From Hanstruepera marina (lineage in GTDB: Bacteria; Bacteroidota; Bacteroidia; Flavobacteriales; Flavobacteriaceae): a stretch of DNA of 64,000 nt. The notes under the pieces are model-generated. The model did no database searches. It was not told the origin of the DNA and was given only the letters and a program-made list of their open reading frames with translations. Of this stretch, positions 46,012-54,399 are shown one piece after another. The stretch lies in the NCBI RefSeq assembly GCF_019880635.1, contig NZ_JAINVX010000001.1, positions 1,344,001 through 1,408,000 of the forward strand. The letters run 5' to 3'. Each line of letters starts with the position of its first letter. The first letter of the stretch is position 1. Made by a program: the position numbers and the translations under genes.

Positions 46012-48516
46012 ATGAAACACACGTATCACATACACGGAATGACTTGCAACGGTTGTCGCAGTCACGTAGAGGAAACACTTTCAAAAGTACAAGGTGTTTC
46101 AAAGGCATCGGTTAATTTAGAAAAAGCTGAAGCTACTATAGAAATGGAACAGCATATTCCTTTAGAAACATTTCAAAAGGTATTAAAAGATGATGGCGGT
46201 AGATATAGCATCCATAATCAAGGGGAACATCATCATCATCATTCAAAACAGAAAACAGAGAAAACCCAAAAAGGCAAAGGTACAGGTACTTTTTACTGCC
46301 CAATGCATTGCGAAGGTGATAAAACCTACGATAAACCAGGCGATTGCCCTGTGTGCGGAATGGATTTGGTTGAAGAACAAAATTTATCAACCACAAATGC
46401 AGAACAATGGACGTGTCCAATGCACCCCGAAATTGTAAAAGATGAAGCAGGTTCCTGTCCTATTTGCGGTATGGATTTAGTACCAATGAAACCAGACCTT
46501 TCAGCCGAAGAAAAGACCTATAAAAAACTATTGAAAAAGTTTTGGATAGCAACAGCATTTACTTTGCCTATTTTCTTAATAGCTATGAGTGAAATGCTAC
46601 ATAACAATCCGTTATACGATATGATGGAACAGAAATATTGGAATTGGATTCAATTTGTTTTATCCATTCCAGTGGTATTTTATGCCACGTGGATGTTCTT
46701 TGAACGTGCCTACAAAAGCATCAAAACGTGGAATCTCAATATGTTTACACTTATCGGTATAGGTGCAGGTGTGGCGTGGTTATTTAGTGTGGTTGGTATG
46801 GTTTTTCCTGATGTGTTTCCCAATGAGTTTAAAACCGAATCGGGTGCAGTTCACGTGTATTTTGAGGCGGCAACGGTTATTTTAACATTAGTGCTTTTAG
46901 GTCAATTATTGGAAGCTCGTGCTCACAGTAAAACCAATTCCGCAGTAAAAGAATTATTAAAGTTAGCACCTAATAAAGCCATTAAAATGGTAGATGGTGA
47001 AGAAGTTGAAGTCAGTATAGATAAGATAGAATTAAATGATATTCTAAAAGTAAAACCAGGCGATAAAATCCCTGTTGATGGTGTGATAACAGAAGGCGAA
47101 ACAACTATTGACGAATCAATGATTACAGGTGAACCTATTCCAGTTAATAAGGTTAAAGATGATAATGTCAGCAGTGGAACAATAAATGGCAACCAATCCT
47201 TTTTGATGAAAGCTGAAAAAGTCGGTAGCGACACACTATTATCTCAAATTATCCACATGGTAAACGATGCGAGCCGAAGTCGTGCACCAATTCAAAATCT
47301 TGCCGATAAAGTATCGGGTTACTTCGTACCTGTAGTAGTCATTATTTCTGTTATCACTTTTATTGTTTGGGCTATTTGGGGTCCAGAACCAGTCTATGTA
47401 TATGCGTTTGTTAATGCCATCGCAGTATTAATTATTGCGTGTCCTTGTGCTTTAGGTTTGGCAACACCAATGTCAGTTATGGTTGGTGTGGGTAAAGGTG
47501 CTCAAAATGGTGTATTGATTAAAAATGCAGAAGCATTAGAAAAAATGAATAAGGTAAATACCCTTATTGTAGATAAAACAGGTACGATTACCGAAGGCAA
47601 ACCAACAGTTGAAAAAGTAGGTGCTTTTGGAAATGGTTTTAGTGAAAATGAGGTGTTAAATTTTATAGTTTCCTTAAATACTAATAGCGAACACCCATTA
47701 GCAGAAGCAACCGTTAAATACGGTAAAGAACATAATGCCGAAATTCTAAAATCAACCAATTTTAGTGCAGTTACAGGAAAAGGTGTTGAAGCTGAAATTG
47801 ATAGTAAAAAAATAGCTTTAGGTAATCCAAAAATGATGGAATATGCCAAAGCAGATATTACTTCTAAAATGAAAGACGAAGCTAAATCTTACCAAAAACA
47901 AGGTAAGACAGTTTCTTATTTATCATTAGATGAAACCGTTGTAGGATATGTTGTTATAGGAGATAAAATAAAAGATACCAGTGCAAAAGCTATACAAGAA
48001 TTGCAAAGCAAAGGGGTTGATGTAATAATGCTTACAGGCGATAATCACGATACTGCACAAGCAGTAGCATCAGAATTAAATCTAGCAGATTTTAAAGCGA
48101 GTATGTTACCCGAAGACAAATTAAAAGAAGTTGAGAAACTTCAAAATGAAGGTAAAGTGGTTGCTATGGCAGGTGATGGCATTAATGATGCACCTGCATT
48201 GGCAAAAAGTGATGTAGGTATTGCAATGGGAACAGGAACAGATGTCGCTATTGAAAGTGCTATGATTACATTGGTAAAAGGCGATTTACACGGCATTGTA
48301 AAAGCCCGTCATTTAAGTAGTGGAGTAATGAAGAATATCAAACAAAATCTATTCTTCGCATTAGTTTATAATGCGTTGGGTGTACCTATTGCAGCAGGTG
48401 TGTTATTTCCATTCTTTGGAATATTATTATCACCTATGATTGCAGCTTTGGCAATGAGTTTTAGCTCTGTTTCAGTAATAGTGAACGCATTAAGATTAAG
48501 AAATATTAAAATATAA
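46012..48516 (+). CDS. copA: Copper-translocating P-type ATPase
   Basis: 834 residues. The N-terminus carries one HMA domain (about 1-65, MTCNGC), a His run and two YHS-like heavy-metal-binding modules (CPMHCEGD...CPVCGMDL near 98-120; CPMHPEIV...CPICGMDL near 140-162). The P1B-1 core has TGEP, the membrane site ACPCALGLATP, the phosphorylation site DKTGTITEG, SEHPLAEA and GDGINDAP. CPC plus the GMDLVP modules mark a copper/silver exporter. It is in the same unit as CusA, TolC and CusB. Confidence 0.94.
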   Translation: MKHTYHIHGMTCNGCRSHVEETLSKVQGVSKASVNLEKAEATIEMEQHIPLETFQKVLKDDGGRYSIHNQGEHHHHHSKQKTEKTQKGKGTGTFYCPMHCEGDKTYDKPGDCPVCGMDLVEEQNLSTTNAEQWTCPMHPEIVKDEAGSCPICGMDLVPMKPDLSAEEKTYKKLLKKFWIATAFTLPIFLIAMSEMLHNNPLYDMMEQKYWNWIQFVLSIPVVFYATWMFFERAYKSIKTWNLNMFTLIGIGAGVAWLFSVVGMVFPDVFPNEFKTESGAVHVYFEAATVILTLVLLGQLLEARAHSKTNSAVKELLKLAPNKAIKMVDGEEVEVSIDKIELNDILKVKPGDKIPVDGVITEGETTIDESMITGEPIPVNKVKDDNVSSGTINGNQSFLMKAEKVGSDTLLSQIIHMVNDASRSRAPIQNLADKVSGYFVPVVVIISVITFIVWAIWGPEPVYVYAFVNAIAVLIIACPCALGLATPMSVMVGVGKGAQNGVLIKNAEALEKMNKVNTLIVDKTGTITEGKPTVEKVGAFGNGFSENEVLNFIVSLNTNSEHPLAEATVKYGKEHNAEILKSTNFSAVTGKGVEAEIDSKKIALGNPKMMEYAKADITSKMKDEAKSYQKQGKTVSYLSLDETVVGYVVIGDKIKDTSAKAIQELQSKGVDVIMLTGDNHDTAQAVASELNLADFKASMLPEDKLKEVEKLQNEGKVVAMAGDGINDAPALAKSDVGIAMGTGTDVAIESAMITLVKGDLHGIVKARHLSSGVMKNIKQNLFFALVYNALGVPIAAGVLFPFFGILLSPMIAALAMSFSSVSVIVNALRLRNIKI

Positions 48517-48520
48517 CACT

Positions 48521-50290
48521 ATGAAAAAATATATAATTTACTTTGGAATATTGGTAGTTGGGTTGTTGTTAGGATGGTTGCTTTTCGGTGGTTCATCACA
48601 AGAAGAAGCAGACCATAATCACAATGAAGTTGCACAAACTAATCAAATGTGGACTTGCTCTATGCATCCACAAATTATGCAACCAGAACCAGGCGATTGT
48701 CCTATTTGTGGAATGGACTTAATTCCTGCTGAAGCTGGTGCAGATGGATTAACAGCAGACCAGTTTAAATTAACCACTAATGCTATGGCTTTGGCAGACA
48801 TTCAAACTACCGTTGTAGGTAATGGTTCAGCAGAAAATGGAATCATCAAACTATCAGGAAAAATTGCCGAAAACGAAGAAGCAAATGCAGTACAAGTCAG
48901 TTATTTTTCTGGTAGAATTGAACGATTGAATATCAGTTTTACAGGTGAAGAAGTACGTAAAGGTCAATTGTTGGCAACAATCTATTCACCAGAATTATAT
49001 GCGGCTCAACAAGAATTGATTACAGCAACTTCTTTAAAAGCATCGCAACCTGCTCTATACAAAGCGGTACGTAATAAATTAAAGCTTTGGAAATTGTCTG
49101 AAACTCAAATCAACCAAATTGAATCATCTGGCAAAGTCATTGAAAATTTCCCCGTGTATGCTACGGTTTCTGGTACTGTTACCGAAAAATTGGTAGAACA
49201 AGGCGATTACATCAAACAAGGGCAACCGTTGCTTAAAATTGCAAATCTAAATACGGTTTGGGCAAATTTTGATGTGTATGAAAATCAGATTGAACAATTC
49301 AAAAAAGGGCAAGAAGTTAAAATAATCACCAATGCCTATCCTAATAAACAATTTAAAGGAAAAGTAGATTTTATAGATCCAATTTTAAATACCAAAACTC
49401 GTACTGTAGATTTACGTGTGGTTTTAAATAATAAAGAAGCCATTTTTAAACCAGGAATGTTTGTAACCGCAGCAATTGAAAGCTCTAAAACCAATGCAAA
49501 TGAAGTAATAATGATACCATCTTCGGCAGTACTTTGGACAGGCGAACGCTCTGTAGTCTATCTCAAAGCAAATCCAAACGAACCTGTTTTTGAATTGAAA
49601 GAAGTGGCTTTAGGTAATAAAATCGGTGATAATTATGAGGTATTAGAGGGATTATTTACAGGAAATGAAATTGTTACCAACGGAACGTTTACGGTGGATG
49701 CTGCTGCACAACTACAGGGCAAAAAGTCAATGATGAACAAGCAAGGTGGTAAAACAATGACAGGTCACGAAGGTCATTTAGGTATGGATAATAATACATC
49801 AAAAAATGAAAGTGACCATACTAATATGAATGAACGCTTAAAAGTATCAGAGAAATTTCAAGAGCAATTAAAAGAGGTATACAATGATTACATCAATTTA
49901 AAAGATGCATTAGTAAAAGAAGACTCAAAAGGTAGTTCACAAAATGCATCATCTTTACTATCAAATTTGAGTAGGGTAGATATGAAATTGCTTAAAGATG
50001 AAGCGCACAATCATTGGATGCCATTAGTAGATGAAATAAAATCTTCTGCAACTTCAATTTCTGAAACGTCCGATATAAAATCACAAAGAGACCATTTTAA
50101 ACATTTATCATCACATTTAATAAAAGCGGTTCAAATATTTGGTGTAAATGAAAAGGTATATGTAGAATTTTGCCCTATGGCAGATAACAATAACGGAGCC
50201 TATTGGTTAAGTAAAGAAGAACAAATCTTGAATCCATATTTTGGTGATGCAATGCTTAAATGTGGTGAGGTTAAACAAACAATAGAATAA
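48521..50290 (+). CDS. cusB: CusB-type periplasmic adaptor with YHS and DUF3347 domains
   Basis: 589 residues. An N-terminal membrane anchor (about 3-22) precedes a heavy-metal-binding module (CSMHPQIMQPEPGDCPICGM), then a membrane-fusion core (about 85-405) with a barrel-sandwich (NFPVYATVSGTVTEKLVEQG) and beta-barrel. After a His/Met-rich linker (TMTGHEGHLGMDNN) comes a DUF3347-like C-terminal domain (about 430-585) with FCPMADNNNGAYWLS. It joins the CusA pump to the TolC channel and may gate metal delivery. It follows the copper ATPase by 4 bp. Confidence 0.92.
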   Translation: MKKYIIYFGILVVGLLLGWLLFGGSSQEEADHNHNEVAQTNQMWTCSMHPQIMQPEPGDCPICGMDLIPAEAGADGLTADQFKLTTNAMALADIQTTVVGNGSAENGIIKLSGKIAENEEANAVQVSYFSGRIERLNISFTGEEVRKGQLLATIYSPELYAAQQELITATSLKASQPALYKAVRNKLKLWKLSETQINQIESSGKVIENFPVYATVSGTVTEKLVEQGDYIKQGQPLLKIANLNTVWANFDVYENQIEQFKKGQEVKIITNAYPNKQFKGKVDFIDPILNTKTRTVDLRVVLNNKEAIFKPGMFVTAAIESSKTNANEVIMIPSSAVLWTGERSVVYLKANPNEPVFELKEVALGNKIGDNYEVLEGLFTGNEIVTNGTFTVDAAAQLQGKKSMMNKQGGKTMTGHEGHLGMDNNTSKNESDHTNMNERLKVSEKFQEQLKEVYNDYINLKDALVKEDSKGSSQNASSLLSNLSRVDMKLLKDEAHNHWMPLVDEIKSSATSISETSDIKSQRDHFKHLSSHLIKAVQIFGVNEKVYVEFCPMADNNNGAYWLSKEEQILNPYFGDAMLKCGEVKQTIE

Positions 50291-50367
50291 ATAAACACAG
50301 ATAATAATTAAATTTTTAAACAATGAAATCGAAGATTCACGAAAACAAATTAAAAAAAATGGAAATT

Positions 50368-50811
50368 ATGAGTAAAAAAGTAATTTTAAGTGTAGCTGTA
50401 ATAGTAGCTATGGGATTAACAAGTTGTAAAAACGAAACTAAAAAAGTTGAAGAAACTACAACAACGGAAGTATCAAAAGAAATCGCAATGACAGATTTAT
50501 CTTTTGGCGTAAGAGGTAATTGTGGGATGTGTAAAACTACCATTGAAAAAGCAGCCAATAGTGTAGAAGGTGTGGCAAGTGCCAATTGGGATGTTGATAA
50601 AAAGAAAATTGATGTTTCTTTTGATGATACCAAAACAGATGTAATGGCAATTCATAATGCAATCGCAGCTTCAGGGTATGATACTGAAAAAGTAGCAGGA
50701 AATGAAGAAGCCTATAAAAATTTACCTGGTTGTTGCCAATACGATCACGAAATGATGATGAATCAATCTGGTGAAATGAAAAGTGATGTCCATTCAAATC
50801 ACGATCATTAA
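50368..50811 (+). CDS. HMA-domain lipoprotein (metallochaperone-like)
   Basis: 147 residues from the ATG at 50368; ATGs at 50323 and 50359 are in frame. The start is chosen because it gives a clean lipoprotein signal (ILSVAVIVAMGLTSCK). A Lys/Glu/Thr linker leads to an HMA domain (about 38-110) with the metal motif GNCGMCKTTIEKAA. A His/Met-rich tail (YDHEMMMNQSGEM, then HSNHDH) follows. It is probably a periplasmic copper chaperone and ends the block; a terminator lies 12 bp downstream. Confidence 0.85.
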   Translation: MSKKVILSVAVIVAMGLTSCKNETKKVEETTTTEVSKEIAMTDLSFGVRGNCGMCKTTIEKAANSVEGVASANWDVDKKKIDVSFDDTKTDVMAIHNAIAASGYDTEKVAGNEEAYKNLPGCCQYDHEMMMNQSGEMKSDVHSNHDH

Positions 50812-50822
50812 GCAAATAATTT

Positions 50823-50851
50823 AAGAGTCTTTTTCGGAAGGCTCTTTTTTT
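50823..50851 (+). terminator. Rho-independent terminator of the copper block
   Basis: Stem AAGAGTCTT / AAGGCTCTT (one mismatch), loop TTTCGG, followed by a T-run. Confidence 0.8.
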
Positions 50852-51688
50852 ACATTTTAATTTTAAAAGGGCAGGTAATAAGGTGTTCGTCAGTTGTTCC
50901 ATTTTGTTTCATAAAGCATAATCACAAATGCGTTGCATTGGTGCTTACCATACATAGCACTACTGCGGTGGCACATCCTCGTTAGCACTATGCATTTGCT
51001 TTATTTCACACACTACACAACTTCCTCACCCGCAGCTACTCTTGCACCCCAAACCCCAATAAGGTGTGTGCTCGTGGCACACAAAACATAAATTGGGGTA
51101 CAACCGCTGCTTAATAATTTGGCTCGCCTGCTGTTCGCTGCGGGCTAATCAGGGTGTCACAGTTTTTGAAGGCAGCCATTTTGCATATACAATAACCGCT
51201 TCAAGAAATTTGAAGTATGCGCATACTTTTAAAACCGCTTTAATAGCTGATTAAATAGATTTTAAAACCCAAAAGCGGATTATTCTATATTGCAAACGCA
51301 CAGCAAGAGTAACGCATTCAGTCAGCTATTTCAGCCACGACACAACCCATTTTTAAATTGGCAATTGCTCGTTAGTAAATTTTATAATCCTCAATTTCCT
51401 TAATCTACTTAAATCCTTATAATTAAATAGCGTTAAGCACTCACAATTGCTAAAATTTAAAAAAGGTAGCCACCCTTCAATAGCTTCATTCAATTGTTAC
51501 ACTTGCTTTCCCACGCTACACCCACGCTAAAGCCACCGGCATCAAAAACCTGCGCCACCCTTGCGTTTTCAACGTAGGTGTGGTAGCCCTATCGGGCTAT
51601 TTTCCCACACCACCCTTGCTCAACTCGCTGGCGGCTCGCTATTATGGCTATCGCCATACGCTACGCGATTACCTGCTAAAGAAACATT
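50852..51688. other. Hairpin-rich noncoding block
   Basis: About 840 bp with no convincing gene. It contains the 73-bp repeat (50871-50943), a nested hairpin ACCCCAAT/ATTGGGGT around TGTGTGC/GCACACA (51053-51099), CTTCAA/TTGAAG (51199-51215), the 12-bp palindrome GTATGCGCATAC (51215-51226), CCGCTTT/AAAGCGG (51235-51278) and the nested hairpin GGTGTGG-TAGCCC / GGGCTA-CCACACC (51577-51611). It looks more GC-rich than the genes around it. Candidate oriT, replication origin or structured RNA; nothing decides between them. Confidence 0.55.
50871..50943 (+). repeat. 73-bp dispersed repeat, copy 1
   Basis: 68 of 73 bases match 63879-63951, with no gaps. Both copies start about 20-25 bp after a gene-end terminator. 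Translation in a shared minus-strand frame shows non-synonymous differences, so coding is not supported. Confidence 0.85.
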
Positions 51689-51722
51689 GTCGAAAAAAGA
51701 AAACCCTCGAAAAGAGGGCTTT
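51689..51722 (-). terminator. Terminator of the YegP-like gene
   Basis: On the minus strand: stem GCCCTC...GAGGG(T) with loop TTTTC, then TTTTCTTTTTTC. It lies 30 bp after the stop of the minus-strand gene ending at 51752. Confidence 0.75.
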
Positions 51723-51751
51723 ACTATTATGGTGTTGATTTTAGTTTAAAC

Positions 51752-52078
51752 TTAAACTTCCACAACAGAAGCATTTGGAGCATTAGTTTTAACAGAAGCT
51801 ATACCATTTTCCATTCCAGAGGAAGACTCATACATTTCACTGGTCCCAATCACTTGTCCATTACTGGCTTTTAAATTGAAATAATGTTTACCATTACTTG
51901 ATATTTTTCTATCGAATTTACTATCATCTTGCGAATTTTTCCGAACAGATTCAATACCATTCATACAACCAGCTTTTGCTGAATAACCTTCACTTGCTAA
52001 AATAGTTTGACCATTGTTAGCTTTTAACCTAAAACGATACTCATTTCGAGCATCTTGGTATACTTCAAATTTTGCCAT
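51752..52078 (-). CDS. YegP/DUF1508 family protein
   Basis: 108 residues from the ATG at 52078; a longer start at 52135 would pass through the promoter region. The protein consists of two tandem DUF1508 repeats: FEVYQDARNEYRFRLKANNG near residue 3 and HYFNLKASNGQVIGTSEMY near 63, each followed by a GMxNGIxSV segment (CMNGIESV, GMENGIASV). The family is small, cytoplasmic and of unknown function. It is the only minus-strand gene of the island. A -7 element and a terminator frame it as a single-gene unit. Confidence 0.9.
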   Translation of the reverse strand: MAKFEVYQDARNEYRFRLKANNGQTILASEGYSAKAGCMNGIESVRKNSQDDSKFDRKISSNGKHYFNLKASNGQVIGTSEMYESSSGMENGIASVKTNAPNASVVEV

Positions 52079-52502
52079 AATACTTTTATTTTTAATTACC
52101 CATAAATATACGGAAAAGGAAAAAAAAGGTTGCAAAGATAGATGGCTTCTTTCACCCCACGCTCTTCATACTATAAAGTTCAAGCCCTACGGGTTTTGAA
52201 AAAAATCTTGCCCCTTTGGTCAGGCGCAAATTTCAAAACCCTTTCCATCAGCAATATTTTTTCCAAAAAACTTGACAGTATGTCAACGCCATCAAAGAAA
52301 CGGCTTTCTTTTTTCTCTTTTTCTTTGTAAAAAAAATATTCATTTTTTTATTTCTGATGCAAAAGGAAGCAATCTAAAGCAACAAAATCCATATCCAACG
52401 AATAGCATAAAAGTTGCCATATATTTCAACGGAAGGTACAACTTCGTGTCAAGTCCGTACCAAGTCCGAAGAAAAGTAAGTTTCATTTAAATTATTTATG
52501 TT
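52079..52502. promoter_or_regulatory. Intergenic region between YegP-like and DUF6266 genes
   Basis: No gene seen in 424 bp. It holds the minus-strand -7 element TATCTTTG (52133-52140) for the YegP-like gene, an 11-bp inverted repeat GGGTTTTGAAA / TTTCAAAACCC (52191-52201, 52231-52241), the dyad TTGACAgtaTGTCAA (52272-52286) and a direct repeat AAGTCCG at 52451 and 52462 (11-bp phase) about 35-50 bp before the DUF6266 start. Confidence 0.5.
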
Positions 52503-53144
52503 ATGGGTAAAATTGCTCAAGGAATTTTAGGAGGGCTTTCCGGTAAGGTTGGAAACATTATCGGTGGAAGCTGGAAAGGAATTGACTACATCAGAATTAA
52601 ACCTTCAAGTGTAGCCAATCCAAGAACTGTAGGTCAGGTAAACCAAAGAAACAAGTTTACTGTGACTTTAGAATTTATTCAAGCTGTTAAACCATTTATT
52701 CAAAAAGGGTATAAGTTTTTAGCAGTGAAGAAAACAGCATTTAATGCTGCGATGTCTTATGTGTTAAATAATGCCATCACAGGAGTCGAACCAGACTTTG
52801 AGGTGGATTATGCAACCGCATTAGTAAGTAGGGGAGGTTTATCAGCTGCCTTGAACCCTTCTACAGATCTTGCAACAGCTGGAGAGGTAACTTTTAACTG
52901 GGATGATAACTCTGCTGAAGGTAACGCCAATGCTACCGATAAAGCAATGTTATTGGTTTACAATCCATCAAAGAAAGAATCTATTTCTTTAACAGATGGA
53001 GCAGACAGAACAGTAGGAACTCAAATTGTTGCAATACCAACAACCTACGCAGGAGATACTGTAGAGCTATTTATGGCATTTATAACTGCCGATGGTAGCC
53101 AAGTATCAAACAGTACTTATTTAGGCTCTGGGATAGCCAATTAA
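52503..53144 (+). CDS. DUF6266 family protein at the island's right end
   Basis: 213 residues, no obvious signal peptide. The sequence fits DUF6266, a Bacteroidota family of unknown function: GILGGLSGKVGNIIGGSWKG near the N-terminus, RTVGQVNQRNKF, then FIQKGYKFL near residue 72. The C-terminal half looks beta-rich (ATDKAMLLVYNPSKKE; ETSAT-type Ig-like strands). It is the last gene before attR. A distantly similar protein is encoded just outside attR (53553), so the family may mark right ends of such elements. Confidence 0.75.
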   Translation: MGKIAQGILGGLSGKVGNIIGGSWKGIDYIRIKPSSVANPRTVGQVNQRNKFTVTLEFIQAVKPFIQKGYKFLAVKKTAFNAAMSYVLNNAITGVEPDFEVDYATALVSRGGLSAALNPSTDLATAGEVTFNWDDNSAEGNANATDKAMLLVYNPSKKESISLTDGADRTVGTQIVAIPTTYAGDTVELFMAFITADGSQVSNSTYLGSGIAN

Positions 53145-53164
53145 TAGCTTGGTGCTTTTATTTG

Positions 53165-53192
53165 AAAACCGCTCAAATCGAGCGGTTTTTTT
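53165..53192 (+). terminator. Terminator of the DUF6266 gene
   Basis: Stem AAAACCGCTC / GAGCGGTTTT with 5-nt loop, then TTT; 20 bp after the stop. Confidence 0.85.
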
Positions 53193-53263
53193 ATGCTATA
53201 TTCGTAAATGAATTTATTAATGATTGCTCTTGTTTTACTCTTTTTATGAGTTTTTTGTATCCT

Positions 53264-53277
53264 ATTTGTTGCCCAAA
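53264..53277 (+). repeat. Candidate integrase arm site, right end
   Basis: ATTTGTTGCCCAAA, identical to 23166-23179. It lies 36 bp inside attR and in the same orientation as the left copy. Confidence 0.45.
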
Positions 53278-53313
53278 CACGAGAAACCCTTTAATTTAAA
53301 GAAAAGTTAAATA

Positions 53314-53329
53314 TTGTATCGGGAAGTAA
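53314..53329 (+). repeat. attR core (16-bp direct repeat)
   Basis: TTGTATCGGGAAGTAA, identical to the end of mnmE at 23025-23040. It marks the right boundary of the island. Confidence 0.93.
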
Positions 53330-53342
53330 TGATTTGTATTTG

Positions 53343-53366
53343 TGATAGTATCATACGATACTATCA
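53343..53366. repeat. Perfect inverted repeat 13 bp outside attR
   Basis: TGATAGTATC, centre ATAC, GATACTATCA. No T-run follows, so it is not a classic terminator. In the uninterrupted chromosome it would lie right after mnmE. Confidence 0.6.
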
Positions 53367-53438
53367 AATATGAAACCGCCTTATCCCTTATCTTATTAGT
53401 TTTTCATTAATTAGATTTGTATTAGACATTTATCTCTT

Positions 53439-53493
53439 ACGCTATAACCACACCATAAGCATGATATAATTACGCTATAACCACGCTATAACC
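53439..53493 (+). repeat. Three ACGCTATAACC repeats
   Basis: ACGCTATAACC starts at 53439, 53472 and 53483 (the last two 11 bp apart), 60-110 bp before the gene at 53553. The words CACCATAA and ACGCTA also occur in the repeats near attL, so these may be regulatory or recombinase sites of an older element. Confidence 0.5.
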
Positions 53494-53552
53494 CTTATTT
53501 TAAATTTTTGTATATTGCTATACATGAGGTGTTTAACTTAAATACAGGAGTT

Positions 53553-54302
53553 ATGGCAAAACAGAAAGGTATTTTACCATTTGTAGGTACATTGGGCGGC
53601 TTAAATTTTTACTATTTGCACGGCAAACCTGTTGTTAGACAAGCTGGTGGAGGTTTTAACGCGAAAGACATCAAGAATAAGCCTAGTATGCGTCGTGTAC
53701 GAGAAAACAGTAGTGAGTTTGGGCATTGTTCTGCTGTTAATAAAGCTTTTAGAATGGCGTTGCGACCTTTTTACAAAGGCTATAAGTTTACACATTTTCA
53801 TAGTAGGTTGATGAGTTTGTTCACACAGTTGAAGGATTTGGATACCGTAAGTAAGCGTGGTGAACGCCGGGTTGGGCAGGGTGTTGCCCATAGCAACGGA
53901 CTTACACTGTTTAAACAGTTTCATTATACATCTGAATGTGATGTGAAGCGTGTTCTGCCTTTTACTTATGCTGTTGATGCTACTACTTTTGAATTGACTA
54001 TTTCTGAATTTCATATTAAGCAAGTTGGTTTTATAAAGGGTGCTACACATATTGAATTAACCTATGGTGTTTTGGATATGGATTTTAATACGCTGGATTT
54101 TGATTTGCATCTTGCAGATACTCTAGTGTTGGATAAGCATTTTGCTGGAAGTATTGTGTCTTTAATACCCAATAGCATGCCTATTTCTTCTGGGACTTTA
54201 CTTGCAGTGCTGGGTGTACGGTTTTATCAAGAGGTTGATGGCGAATTGTATGTTTTGAATGCGGAGAATGGAGTAGGGATTATGGTTTTGAAGTGTTTTT
54301 AG
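53553..54302 (+). CDS. DUF6266-like hypothetical protein outside attR
   Basis: 249 residues from the ATG at 53553. The N-terminal 95 residues share the pattern of the DUF6266 protein inside attR: GILPFVGTLGGLNFYYLHGK, MRRVRENSSEFG, then LRPFYKGYKFTHF at the place of the KPFIQKGYKF segment. The C-terminal half differs. No signal peptide or catalytic motif is evident. It stands between attR and the Argonaute relic and is likely a leftover of an earlier insertion at mnmE. Function unknown. Confidence 0.65.
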   Translation: MAKQKGILPFVGTLGGLNFYYLHGKPVVRQAGGGFNAKDIKNKPSMRRVRENSSEFGHCSAVNKAFRMALRPFYKGYKFTHFHSRLMSLFTQLKDLDTVSKRGERRVGQGVAHSNGLTLFKQFHYTSECDVKRVLPFTYAVDATTFELTISEFHIKQVGFIKGATHIELTYGVLDMDFNTLDFDLHLADTLVLDKHFAGSIVSLIPNSMPISSGTLLAVLGVRFYQEVDGELYVLNAENGVGIMVLKCF

Positions 54303-54399
54303 AAAACTTTTTTGATAGATTTGCTCCATAATTAATGAGTAAGTGATAAAAAGTAGAAATTTAAAAACAATCCAAAAAAACAGGGTTAGAATTTAGGGT

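Larger units (their letters stand above)
23025..53329. mobile_element. Integrative genomic island in the 3' end of mnmE
   Basis: The element is bounded by perfect 16-bp direct repeats (TTGTATCGGGAAGTAA) at 23025-23040 and 53314-53329. It encodes an excisionase-like protein and a tyrosine recombinase just inside attL, two small HTH proteins, a BT4734/VirE-N primase-like protein, a PriCT-2/DUF3987 protein, a defence-like operon with TIR and Argonaute proteins, a Zn/Hg/Cu resistance block, a structured noncoding region, a YegP-like gene and a DUF6266 gene. No relaxase, coupling protein or Tra gene was seen in the 30 kb, so it is not self-conjugative as read. It could be mobilised in trans. Confidence 0.88.
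53145..53552. other. attR region without genes
   Basis: 408 bp without a gene. It holds the DUF6266 terminator (53165-53192), the candidate arm site (53264-53277), attR (53314-53329), a 20-bp perfect palindrome (53343-53366 with 4-nt centre) and three ACGCTATAACC repeats (53439, 53472, 53483) before the next gene. Confidence 0.7.

Noticed and set aside
50537-50902. Minus-strand open frames running through the two 73-bp repeat copies
   Set aside because: The two copies differ mostly at amino-acid-changing positions, and the frames run into known genes on the other strand.
51066-51749. Short plus-strand open frames in the structured noncoding block
   Set aside because: No recognisable domain, and they pass through strong hairpins and the terminator of the YegP-like gene.
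52142-52490. Two short plus-strand open frames upstream of the DUF6266 gene
   Set aside because: Low-complexity, no start context, and the stretch is better explained by promoters and dyads.
23025-53329. Prophage or phage satellite
   Set aside because: No capsid, terminase, tail or lysis genes; the cargo is defence and metal resistance.
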